64,000 bases of DNA from Desulfurococcales archaeon. Its GTDB lineage: Archaea; Thermoproteota; Thermoprotei_A; Sulfolobales; Fervidicoccaceae. The position numbers and the translations under genes were made by a program. Where the stretch lies: assembly GCA_009904015.1 (NCBI GenBank), contig WYEQ01000018.1:55061-119060 (forward strand), given 5' to 3'. Below, in pieces: positions 53,098 through 60,489 of the stretch (its first letter is position 1; every line of letters begins with the position of its first letter). The notes beneath the pieces were generated by a model. That model did not search any database. It saw nothing but the letters and a program-made list of their open reading frames with translations, and had not been told where the DNA came from.

Positions 53098-54069
53098 TTA
53101 AGCAATCATTTCTTCTCGTAAGAGACTCTCCTTCTTAAAACTAGCGTTTTCCTCTATTACCCGCAAGGTTTTGATGCATGCCTCAGCTTTAGTTGCTAGT
53201 TGATGGGATTCATTTACTATTAGATGCAGAACTTGCAGAGGGCTCTTGTTTATGTTAAGCTCGTTTATTTTGAGTAAAAGTCTATATAGCTTATCTTTGG
53301 AATAAGCTATTCTCTTCATGCTGGAATTAGCTACTCCAGCGAAGAGTTCCCATAGAGCGTCTAAGTATTCGCGTAGAACATTCATAATGATGGGCTGTTT
53401 CTCAGGGCTGTTTGATGCTAGAATCTTAACAGAGCTTAGCAATTTCGAAGATAATGAGTAGATGTCATTGATTATTGCATACATTTCAGCGGTTGCTATA
53501 ATCGCAACATTGTCTTCTTTTCTTGATGTCAGTTCCTTGAATATTTTTCTTCTTATGCTTAGAAACTTGATTTGAAGTAACTTCTCGAGGATGCTTATTT
53601 GCGTGTCGTTTATCTCCTCTTTCTCGTTACTCAGTAGTTCCTCGATGAGACTAACTATGACTTTTCCCATGTCCTTAATATCATCGGCAAGACTAGATGT
53701 CGAGTCGTTTTTGCTAGAAATCTCGATGAAGCCATTTTTTACCTTTATATCTATGTCTAACTTATCTGCTAGTTTTTCAAGTATTGATTTTAAATGCTGG
53801 TTATACTCGATATTTATGCTATCAAATCCCAAGGATAGAAGGCAGCTAATTAGGTTGTCATTAAAATCTGAACTACTTATTTTTCTGAGATTTATTCTCA
53901 ATTGGTTCTGAGAAGGCTTCTTGTCTTTAGGTTTAATTTTCAGTGACCCGTTCTCCTCGATGACCATCACTAAGTCTCCTGCTTTTAGACCATACTTCCT
54001 TACCCAATTGGCGGGCAAGGTTACTATGAAGGATGAGCTACCTAGCCTTTGGATTTTTCTTGTCTCCAA
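53098..54069 (-). CDS. AbrB/SpoVT-PhoU regulator (phosphate uptake regulator-like)
   Basis: About 323 residues. N-terminal swapped-hairpin SpoVT/AbrB DNA-binding domain, ETRKIQRLGSSSFIVTLP followed by ANWVRKYGLKAGDLV, and a long helical C-terminal part with the PhoU-like repeats (RRKIFKELTSRKED, YSKDKLYRLLLKI). This archaeal fusion is usually linked to phosphate uptake control. I place the start at TTG 54067-54069 (M-ETRKIQ, as in the family); the ATG at 54090 lies inside a 22-bp palindrome that probably regulates the gene. No phosphate transporter is next to it. Confidence 0.87.
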   Translation of the reverse strand: METRKIQRLGSSSFIVTLPANWVRKYGLKAGDLVMVIEENGSLKIKPKDKKPSQNQLRINLRKISSSDFNDNLISCLLSLGFDSINIEYNQHLKSILEKLADKLDIDIKVKNGFIEISSKNDSTSSLADDIKDMGKVIVSLIEELLSNEKEEINDTQISILEKLLQIKFLSIRRKIFKELTSRKEDNVAIIATAEMYAIINDIYSLSSKLLSSVKILASNSPEKQPIIMNVLREYLDALWELFAGVANSSMKRIAYSKDKLYRLLLKINELNINKSPLQVLHLIVNESHQLATKAEACIKTLRVIEENASFKKESLLREEMIA

Positions 54070-54079
54070 GAATATCACT

Positions 54080-54101
54080 GTATTTAACATATGTTAAATA
54101 C
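54080..54101. promoter_or_regulatory. 22-bp perfect palindrome, probable operator of the AbrB-PhoU gene
   Basis: The half-site GTATTTAACAT (54080-54090) is followed directly by its reverse complement, a perfect dyad with no spacer. It covers the expected transcription start and the leader of the AbrB-PhoU gene; a TATA-like GTTTAATAATT lies just upstream on the minus strand. AbrB-type dimers bind dyads, so autoregulation is plausible. Confidence 0.6.
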
Positions 54102-54120
54102 AATTATTAAACTTTTTGCT

Positions 54121-55212
54121 CTAAGCATGCGTGCCCACAGTTTCCAAAGATGAATTGGCCAATAATTGATGAATAGGATAACCACAGTTAAAGCAAAACT
54201 TAGCATTCTCGATGACCTTTGCGCCGCACATAGGGCAATACTTTATCTTGAGTAAATCTTGGCTCCCAGCATTCTGTGTTTCAACAGTTTTTTCTTCACT
54301 CGTTTTTTCATGAGATGGATTATGGATTTGCACTGAACTGCTTCCGTTGTAGAACACTTTTTCGTATTCTTTCTTTATATCTTCTTTAAGCAAGTGAAGA
54401 TAAATCTGTGTAGTTTTTATATCGCTATGGCCAAGCAACCTCTGTAATGCACTAAGGTTTAAGCCCCTCTTAAGGCTCTCAGTAGCGAAAGTATGTCTAA
54501 ACATATGTGGCCTAATGCTCGAGACCTCAACGCCAGCTCTTTTTGCTATGCTTTTTATTCTTTTGTAGAGACCATGATACGAGAGATTAACTATTTTGTC
54601 ATTTGGTCTTAAACTCTTTATCATTTTGCTAAGAATATCATATGACCTGGGCCCAATGAAAACAGTTCTTTGTCTACCATACTTGGTATTCTTCAAGATT
54701 ATTTCTTTGTTATTTAAATCAATGTCTTTAGCCCGTATTTCCAATAACTCACTAGCTCTCACTCCTGTCTCAAATAACAGGTTTATAATTAATCGGTCTC
54801 TGTCATCCTTGCAGGCTTGGTTAAGCGCTTCGAGCTCATTTTCGCCTAAAACATGCGGCTCGCTGAAGGGGGTTTTCCTAACAATTGGGACAACCAGGTC
54901 TTTTCTTCCAGTCCATTGAAGAAATTTTCTAACAAACAAGGTATAATAATGAAATGTATTCATTCTTTTCTTTCTTTTTTCGCTGTTCTTAACGTTGCTT
55001 AGGCTAGCGGTTATCCATTTCTGTATATCTATCTGAGTAATATTCGCTATTCTTGGATTACCACTAAACATAGCGAAGTTTTTAACCGCTATGTAGTAAG
55101 ACTTAATGCTCTTTTCACTATATCCCAGAGACATCAGCGTAGCTCTGAAATCCTCAAAAGCATCGAGAACTGTTTTCTCAGCTATATTAGTTGGTGGTGG
55201 CGGTAACTTCAA
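54121..55212 (-). CDS. Tyrosine recombinase, Xer-like, with C-terminal zinc ribbon
   Basis: 363 residues. N-terminal SAM-like core-binding domain (15-110), then the catalytic domain with Arg152 (GVRASELL), Lys177, His236-x-x-Arg239 (HMFRH), His262 (LLGHSDIKTTQIY) and nucleophile Tyr271; all are present, so it should be active. After a linker of about 40 residues there is a zinc ribbon CPMCGAK...CFNCG (Cys326/329/340/343), absent from the 286-residue archaeal XerA. It could be the dif-resolving chromosomal Xer or an integrase; a tRNA 3' half lies 150 bases away. Confidence 0.92.
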   Translation of the reverse strand: MKLPPPPTNIAEKTVLDAFEDFRATLMSLGYSEKSIKSYYIAVKNFAMFSGNPRIANITQIDIQKWITASLSNVKNSEKRKKRMNTFHYYTLFVRKFLQWTGRKDLVVPIVRKTPFSEPHVLGENELEALNQACKDDRDRLIINLLFETGVRASELLEIRAKDIDLNNKEIILKNTKYGRQRTVFIGPRSYDILSKMIKSLRPNDKIVNLSYHGLYKRIKSIAKRAGVEVSSIRPHMFRHTFATESLKRGLNLSALQRLLGHSDIKTTQIYLHLLKEDIKKEYEKVFYNGSSSVQIHNPSHEKTSEEKTVETQNAGSQDLLKIKYCPMCGAKVIENAKFCFNCGYPIHQLLANSSLETVGTHA

Positions 55213-55336
55213 CGATAATCAACCAATTAATAACTACTAAATACATAAATTTTTAAGCGAATCAGCGATGCTTATTGGGAGCAATAGATAGGGAAAACTA
55301 ATTAAGAACTTTTTAAAAATTATAGAAGGGGTCAGG

Positions 55337-55396
55337 AGCCGAAATCTTTGTGGGAGATCCCCCGTGACCGGGGTTCGAATCCCCGCCCGGCTACCA
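55337..55396 (+). pseudogene. Orphan 3' half of a tRNA gene (T arm, acceptor strand, CCA)
   Basis: CGGGG-TTCGAAT-CCCCG at 55369-55385 is a perfect T arm. It is followed by CCCGGCT (acceptor 3' strand), discriminator A and an encoded CCA (55394-55396). Upstream is variable-loop-like GTGAC and CCCCC. No D arm or proper anticodon arm precedes it. AGCCG at 55337-55341 can pair with CGGCT, giving a partial acceptor. A TATA-like CTTTTTAAAAATT at 55308-55320 lies about 25 bases before AGCCG. Options: split-tRNA 3' half, integration scar, or internally deleted tRNA (Gln-like acceptor). Confidence 0.6.
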
Positions 55397-56116
55397 TCAT
55401 TCTTCAACTTTTTTGTTAAATACTAAGAATAGTTCTTTGGCCCTGTTCTCTCCTATGCCTTCCACGGTCATTAGTTCTGAAACCGAGGCGTTAACTATGT
55501 TTTTTAGCGATCCAAATTTTCTTAGCAGTCTTTCTCCTATTGTTGGCCCAGCGAGTACCTGGACCACAGCTTTTATTTTATCATCAATACTGGTTTTCTT
55601 GAGAGGTTTTTGTACAATTAATGAAGCTTTAGCTTCTTCTTTAGCAGTATTTTCCTTGAGTTTGTGAACCATGTACTTTAGCCAATCAATCAGTGTTTCT
55701 TTGTCCGGTAAAAATAAAACGGTGAATCCATAGTTGTTTTGAATGCTATCAAGCACGGAGAGTAAAGCGTTAAAGGGCATCTCTCTTTTTTCTTTTATTT
55801 CGTATGGGTCTCCTTCTATTACTATATATACTTTGACTCGTGATTCTCTTGATAATTCTCTGAGTCTATTGGCCTGTGACCAAATTCTTTTATCGATAAC
55901 GCTACTAGCTAGGTCATCCCAAGTTTTCCTTTCAACTACTACTCCAACTAAATGGGTGGTTTTGCTTGGTAAGTAGAAATCCCCCTCTTCCAGCTTAGTA
56001 ACGATTACCCTCAAGCCCTGTTTAGATAGAGCTTCCTTAAAGATAGGATTAAGCGTGTTTTCCCTTGAATCGATAGCTATATCGAATGAAATCAGTGTTT
56101 TCTGAGCAATAACCAT
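55397..56116 (-). CDS. xpf: XPF/Hef-type structure-specific nuclease, short crenarchaeal form
   Basis: A 239-residue ERCC4-domain nuclease followed by tandem helix-hairpin-helix motifs, without the helicase domain of euryarchaeal Hef. Active-site series: IDSREN (16-20), EGDFYLP (GD at 45-46), VVERKTWDDLASS (ERK at 62-64). HhH region KAVVQVLAGPTIGERLLRKFGSLKNIV...VEGIGENRAKELF. It cuts flaps and 3'-overhang structures; crenarchaeal XPF usually needs PCNA through a C-terminal PIP box, which I do not see (it ends NKKVEE). Its stop abuts the tRNA CCA. Confidence 0.92.
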   Translation of the reverse strand: MVIAQKTLISFDIAIDSRENTLNPIFKEALSKQGLRVIVTKLEEGDFYLPSKTTHLVGVVVERKTWDDLASSVIDKRIWSQANRLRELSRESRVKVYIVIEGDPYEIKEKREMPFNALLSVLDSIQNNYGFTVLFLPDKETLIDWLKYMVHKLKENTAKEEAKASLIVQKPLKKTSIDDKIKAVVQVLAGPTIGERLLRKFGSLKNIVNASVSELMTVEGIGENRAKELFLVFNKKVEE

Positions 56117-56139
56117 TGTCTAAACCCTTGCAATATCAG

Positions 56140-57432
56140 TTATTTTCTTTTTAGCTTAAGCGCTGGTCTAGCTGTAAGTATTCTCTCGGAGTCGAACCAT
56201 TTTATAGATAACCAAATAGCGATGACAAAGTAAATCAAGTTAGCTACGATGCTGATATTGCTTAGATAGGTAGACGATGAAACGGCAGTCTTAAGGACTA
56301 TTATTGGCGCTGAGAAGGGTAGAACAGATAATAAAACTCTGGTGGCTTCGGAAAACGCGTCTAGCTCGAGGAACAAAAGCATAACAAATACTATTAGAAC
56401 CGGCATCCACACAATATTAGCTAAAGCTTGGGCTTCCCTAACGTTTGACGCGAAGCTGGCAACTATCAGGCCAAGTATGCTGCCAAGTAGTAAACATAAG
56501 ATTAGGCCTACGCTTAGCTTAATTAGGCTTGCCTTTCCAAGTAAGTCTATGAGCATCCTAAATGTGCCAGCTAGCTGAGCTTCCCCCTCAGCAGCAGAAA
56601 TGATGGAGCCAATGTAACTAAATAACCCGATAGATAACGAAATGGCACCTAGTATGCTTATAACCGCGGTTGCTATTGCTTTCCCAAGTATAACATCACT
56701 TCTCTTGAGAGGCAGTGATAGAAGAACCTCGAGTGTTTTTTCTTCTTTTTCTACTCCCATACTAGTTGCTGCTATAGAGGTTACTATGGATAATACTAGT
56801 ATGGGGCCAAGCACTAGCAGGAAGCTTTGATTCACCAGGTTATAAGCAAAAGCCTCCGAGTATTTCTGGTTCTTTACTATGACTTCTCTCTGTTGCACGA
56901 TGGGGTTTAGAATTGAGGCTATGTCTCTATCTGGATAAGCGCTTTTTAAGTAAGCCACTACTATATTATTAGCGAAATTGCTGATTAGTTTATTAGTTAT
57001 TTCCAGCTTAGTTAGGGATGTTATGCCTAGGCTCTTCACGAATGCAACTACTTCTACTTTTGCTTGGACTCCACTCGTAATATTATGCGAGAACCCAGCT
57101 GGGATTACAATAAGGCAGTCATAATCGTTTTGCCACTCCATCGATGAAATGATGTCTTGAGGATTTATATTAGATAATATTTTTAGCTTGGGAAGCCCAA
57201 TGCTCTCAAGGTAGCTTATAAAGTACTTGCTCCACTCGCCCGAATCATTGTCAATAACTATAAGTGATACGTTACCTGATTCCTCAGCGACCTTTGTTAT
57301 GGCAAAAGAAACTGCTTGACCAAGAATTATGTAAATCAGAGCGGGAAGAATAATTACGCTAAACAATATTTTAGGGTCTCTGAGCAAATCCTTGATTTCT
57401 TTCTTAACAAATATACTTATGTTACCTGGCAT
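56140..57432 (-). CDS. ABC-2 type transporter permease (NatB-like)
   Basis: 430 residues with an N-terminal transmembrane helix, a large extracytoplasmic domain (about residues 45-200) and five to six C-terminal helices, the layout of ABC-2/NatB exporters. MGVEKEEKTLEVLLSLPLKRSDVILGKAIAT is the conserved intracellular loop motif. Its start overlaps the 3' end of the ATPase gene by 11 bases. Candidate substrates in this family include Na+, drugs and peptides; none is indicated here. Confidence 0.88.
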   Translation of the reverse strand: MPGNISIFVKKEIKDLLRDPKILFSVIILPALIYIILGQAVSFAITKVAEESGNVSLIVIDNDSGEWSKYFISYLESIGLPKLKILSNINPQDIISSMEWQNDYDCLIVIPAGFSHNITSGVQAKVEVVAFVKSLGITSLTKLEITNKLISNFANNIVVAYLKSAYPDRDIASILNPIVQQREVIVKNQKYSEAFAYNLVNQSFLLVLGPILVLSIVTSIAATSMGVEKEEKTLEVLLSLPLKRSDVILGKAIATAVISILGAISLSIGLFSYIGSIISAAEGEAQLAGTFRMLIDLLGKASLIKLSVGLILCLLLGSILGLIVASFASNVREAQALANIVWMPVLIVFVMLLFLELDAFSEATRVLLSVLPFSAPIIVLKTAVSSSTYLSNISIVANLIYFVIAIWLSIKWFDSERILTARPALKLKRK

Positions 57433-58144
57433 GCCTTACCAGCCTCGCGAACGCTTCTTCCAGGTTATATGCACTAACTTTGTTTATGATTTCCTTCACT
57501 GTGCCTTCAGCGATAATTTTTCCATTATATATAATTGCTACTCTATCGCATAAGTCTTCAACTTCAAGCATATTGTGGCTACTTAAAAGAATGGTTATTC
57601 CATGTTGCTTCGCATATCTTCTTATTTGTTCTCTTATCTCGAGGCTGTAAAGAACATCAATGCCACTTGTAGGTTCATCGAGGATGGCAAGCCTAGGCTT
57701 AACCGCGAGGCTTCTCGCTAGCTGCAGCCTTCTTTTCATGCCCTTACTGTATGTCTTTATTTTTTCCTTCAATGCGTCCCCAAGGCCCGAGAGCTCTTCT
57801 GCTTCAACAGCTATATCCTTGTAGTTTTCGGGGTCATATAGCTTTGAGATAAAAACAAGGTATTCCTCGCCTGTCATGTATGGATAAGCACCCGCCTCTT
57901 CCGGGAGATATGAAATTCTTCTTCTTACTTCCAAAGGGTTTTTCGTAACATCAATACCATCAACCACGACGCTCCCCGCCGTTGGAGTAAGCAAAGTCGC
58001 TATTATCCTCAGGGTGGTTGTCTTGCCCGCGCCATTGGGGCCTATCAGTCCATATATTTCTCCCATATTGACGGTGAAGCTAATTGAGTCAACGGCGGTC
58101 TTTTTCCCGTACTTCTTGACTAGATTATTAACTACTAGCAACAA
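57422..58144 (-). CDS. ABC transporter ATPase (partner of NatB-like permease)
   Basis: A 240-residue nucleotide-binding subunit: Walker A GPNGAGKTTTLR, Q-loop region near SYLPEEAGAYPYMTGEEY, signature YSKGMKRRLQLARSL and Walker B LAILDEPTSGID. Typical of NatA/CcmA-like export ATPases. Divergent from the ESCRT-III-like gene across 78 bases that include a TTTAAATA element. Confidence 0.93.
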   Translation of the reverse strand: MLLVVNNLVKKYGKKTAVDSISFTVNMGEIYGLIGPNGAGKTTTLRIIATLLTPTAGSVVVDGIDVTKNPLEVRRRISYLPEEAGAYPYMTGEEYLVFISKLYDPENYKDIAVEAEELSGLGDALKEKIKTYSKGMKRRLQLARSLAVKPRLAILDEPTSGIDVLYSLEIREQIRRYAKQHGITILLSSHNMLEVEDLCDRVAIIYNGKIIAEGTVKEIINKVSAYNLEEAFARLVRHAR

Positions 58145-58165
58145 TTAACCTAACCCGGTACACTG

Positions 58166-58173
58166 TTTAAATA
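58166..58173 (+). promoter_or_regulatory. TATA box of the cdvB-like operon
   Basis: TTTAAATA in the divergent ABC/cdvB spacer; the predicted transcription start near 58198 leaves a leader of about 25 bases before the GTG at 58223. The element could also serve the minus strand. Confidence 0.5.
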
Positions 58174-58222
58174 GCTTTGAGTATTTATTCTTATTTGATG
58201 CGGCTATTTAACCTGGTCGCCG

Positions 58223-58789
58223 GTGTTGATTTTGGTTTTCAAAAAAGAAAAAGACAAGAAGCTCTCGTTACTAAAGGCATTATCTAGAATAAGAGCTATA
58301 GAATACAAGCTAGCCAGTATGGAGTCTAGGCTAAACTCATCAATAACAAGCGGGTTGATGAGAATAGCTGAACTTAAGGAAAAAGGAATGAATATTGACG
58401 CCGAGATGTTGGCGGCAGAGCTTTCTTCCCGAAGACAAATGTTAAAAGAAATATCAAGGATGAGAACAGGTTTAGAGAGGCTGAGGTTAAGGCTGGAGAC
58501 AATCATGATTATAGGTGAGTCTAGGGAAAGCATAGGGCAACTAAAACAAATACTTGGAGAAATAAAGAGCAGCGGTTTCGAGAAAATCCCAGAGTTATCA
58601 ATAATGTTTGGTGAGCTAGACGAAATAATTAGTGGTATAGAGGAAGACTTTGAATTTGAATCCACGGCCTCCATAGATGATGTAACCGTTGTTTCCTCGC
58701 CAGCAGAAGTAGAAAGAATATTAAAGGAAGCAGACATAGTTGCTCAGGGGAGAGAAAAGAAAAGGCTTCCCTTGCCGCCAGGGAGCTGA
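58223..58789 (+). CDS. cdvB: CdvB-like ESCRT-III protein
   Basis: 188 residues. A basic N-terminal segment is followed by the long alpha1-alpha2 hairpin of Snf7/ESCRT-III proteins (KLSLLKALSRIRAIEYKLA at 13-31 and RQMLKEISRMRTGLERLRLR at 71-90), then acidic helices (residues 122-145), and a basic-proline C-terminal tail KKRLPLPPGS resembling the MIM2 peptide that recruits CdvC/Vps4. Start GTG (58223). CdvA and CdvC are not adjacent, so it may be a paralogue (CdvB1-3 type) used in membrane remodelling or division. It precedes an RHH protein by 6 bases. Confidence 0.82.
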   Translation: MLILVFKKEKDKKLSLLKALSRIRAIEYKLASMESRLNSSITSGLMRIAELKEKGMNIDAEMLAAELSSRRQMLKEISRMRTGLERLRLRLETIMIIGESRESIGQLKQILGEIKSSGFEKIPELSIMFGELDEIISGIEEDFEFESTASIDDVTVVSSPAEVERILKEADIVAQGREKKRLPLPPGS

Positions 58790-58795
58790 TAGTTA

Positions 58796-59485
58796 TTGCC
58801 TATAATAACTATTTCACTAAGTGATTCTGAGTATCAGAAATTGAAAGAAAAAGCTTTACAATCTGGATACTCGACGGTAACCGAGTTTATTATTGACATT
58901 ATTGACAGATACATGGAAGAAGAAGCACCGAAGCCATCAGAGCAGGCCCCTCAGCAAGCCCAGCCAGATTTAAGCGAAATAAGAAAAGAAATCAACAACA
59001 TGCTTAGGAAAATCCAAGATTTGATTAACCCATATACTTCTAAAATAGATGAGCTAAGTAGGAAAACAGCTGAGTTAGCTGAAAAGATAGAAGCTCTTGA
59101 AAACATAGTCAAAGCCATACAAACCGGTGAAAAAGTCGCCCCACCCGAGGGAATCGCTGAGAAGAGAAAAACAGCCTTAGATTACTTAAAAATCGATGGT
59201 TACGTTCTTCAAAAAGACCTAAAATGGCTCAGAAAACCGGAAGCTTTTTTCGCCAAGCTTAAACGAGAAGGCGCCATAGTTGTTGAAGGAGAGAAAGGCT
59301 ACATAGCGATTGACAGGGAGTTCTATGAAGGATTAGTCAAAGAACTGGAAAAAATAAAAACTAATGATGCAAAAGAAGCTATTCAGAAAATATCTCCGAA
59401 AGCAAGAAAGCTTTTTGAGGTATTGCTAAACGAAGGCCTAGTTATATACGATTCGAACACCAAGTCATGGAAACTAGCAATATAG
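58796..59485 (+). CDS. Ribbon-helix-helix / coiled-coil / winged-helix protein, partner of CdvB-like
   Basis: 229 residues in three parts: a ribbon-helix-helix (residues 1-45, ITISLSDSEYQKLKEKALQ), a Pro/Gln-rich hinge (46-58), a coiled coil (58-115), and a winged-helix-like C-terminal domain (about 120-229) with ALDYLKIDGYVLQKDLKW. The start is TTG with GGGAG about 10 bases upstream. Coupled to the ESCRT-III-like gene. RHH proteins bind DNA as dimers, while CdvA, the DNA-linked partner of CdvB, uses a coiled coil and a C-terminal tail; this may be an alternative DNA-ESCRT adaptor. Inference. Confidence 0.75.
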   Translation: MPIITISLSDSEYQKLKEKALQSGYSTVTEFIIDIIDRYMEEEAPKPSEQAPQQAQPDLSEIRKEINNMLRKIQDLINPYTSKIDELSRKTAELAEKIEALENIVKAIQTGEKVAPPEGIAEKRKTALDYLKIDGYVLQKDLKWLRKPEAFFAKLKREGAIVVEGEKGYIAIDREFYEGLVKELEKIKTNDAKEAIQKISPKARKLFEVLLNEGLVIYDSNTKSWKLAI

Positions 59486-59495
59486 TTAAAAGTGG

Positions 59496-60311
59496 TTATT
59501 CAGTCACAGTTATTTTCACTCCACTCGAAATATTCATCACGTTGTATATCATTTCTTCTTTCTCTATTTTCTTGAACAGTTCATACCTATAGCTTCTCAG
59601 CTTTGTTGGGCAACCAATATCCGTTCTAGGCAGAAAAGACAGGTAAAGATTCTCCTTCACCAGTGGTATTAGAGGCGGGTTTCTAAGATAATCACTGTCT
59701 CCATATAAATTCATAGTAATTAAACCTAACAATTCATCCATTAGCGCCACGTCGTCCTTCCATACAGAGCTAATCAGCCCTAGTACATTTACAAGCGTGG
59801 ATATATCTGGCATACCCGCCTCAGCATTATAAGTTATTTTTCCACGCTTTTTCGTTGCGAGTACAACTTGTATACGGGGCGGCGGAGGAAGATAGATTAA
59901 TGGTGCAACCGAGCCATACCTCTCGCTACTAAAGAACAATGCTGTGCCCCCAAGCATCACGGATTTAATGATTTTTTGCTCATCAAGGCTTAGTGTATCA
60001 GCGAAGTCATCCAGCTTTAGCAATAGATCTTCATCTTTAATTCGGCTTAGGATGTTTAGTAAGGCTTTTTCCGCTATGCAGTATGAAGAAAAATTGAGTC
60101 TTGGCTCGACATAGGTTTTATCAACCATAACCGCTTCTCTGGAAGCAACGGCGTCGCGGCAAGGCGAGAGCAGTTTTGCATGCCAAGTTTTATCGTTTGT
60201 TCTTGTTAATACTGCTTTTACCTCGGTGCTTTCTAGTGATAATGCTAGGAAGTACCTTGGAGGTTGTGATTCAACGAAAACTACTGGTGGTATGGATATC
60301 TCTATTACCAT
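59496..60311 (-). CDS. Hypothetical protein
   Basis: 271 residues, alpha/beta throughout, no cysteine clusters, no membrane segment. Its N-terminus (ISIPPVVFVESQPPRYFLALSLES) and a C-terminal stretch with LPRTDIGCPTKLRSYRYE are distinctive, but I cannot match them to a family. It converges with the RHH gene, with about 10 bases between stops, and is followed upstream by a 178-base AT-rich gap. No function proposed. Confidence 0.6.
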   Translation of the reverse strand: MVIEISIPPVVFVESQPPRYFLALSLESTEVKAVLTRTNDKTWHAKLLSPCRDAVASREAVMVDKTYVEPRLNFSSYCIAEKALLNILSRIKDEDLLLKLDDFADTLSLDEQKIIKSVMLGGTALFFSSERYGSVAPLIYLPPPPRIQVVLATKKRGKITYNAEAGMPDISTLVNVLGLISSVWKDDVALMDELLGLITMNLYGDSDYLRNPPLIPLVKENLYLSFLPRTDIGCPTKLRSYRYELFKKIEKEEMIYNVMNISSGVKITVTE

Positions 60312-60489
60312 AATACTCCTTTGCCCTCCAGGCTCAATAATTAATGGATTTTTACATGTAACTTTGGATACATTCTCGATAAAAAAGTTATATACAAGAA
60401 GGATTCCTGATTAAATGAGAAAAAGCAAATATTTACGGCGGGACGAAAAAGATTTGGTTTTTAGTTATATAATAGTTTTATAAAAAACC

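Noticed and set aside
55337..55396. Complete D-armless tRNA with anticodon GTG (His)
   Set aside because: A 4-bp ATCT/AGAT stem with loop TTGTGGG can be drawn, but tRNA-His identity (G-1 and C73) is contradicted by the A discriminator and A1-U72; the acceptor has only 5 pairs.
53098..55396. Integrated mobile element bounded by the tRNA fragment and the recombinase
   Set aside because: Flanking genes are housekeeping types, no second tRNA copy or plasmid/virus genes are seen in the window, so an element cannot be delimited here.
58204..58737. Minus-strand frame of 177 residues opposite the cdvB-like gene
   Set aside because: Ser/Ile-rich composition typical of antisense shadow; the plus-strand frame has the ESCRT-III pattern, TATA box and downstream partner.
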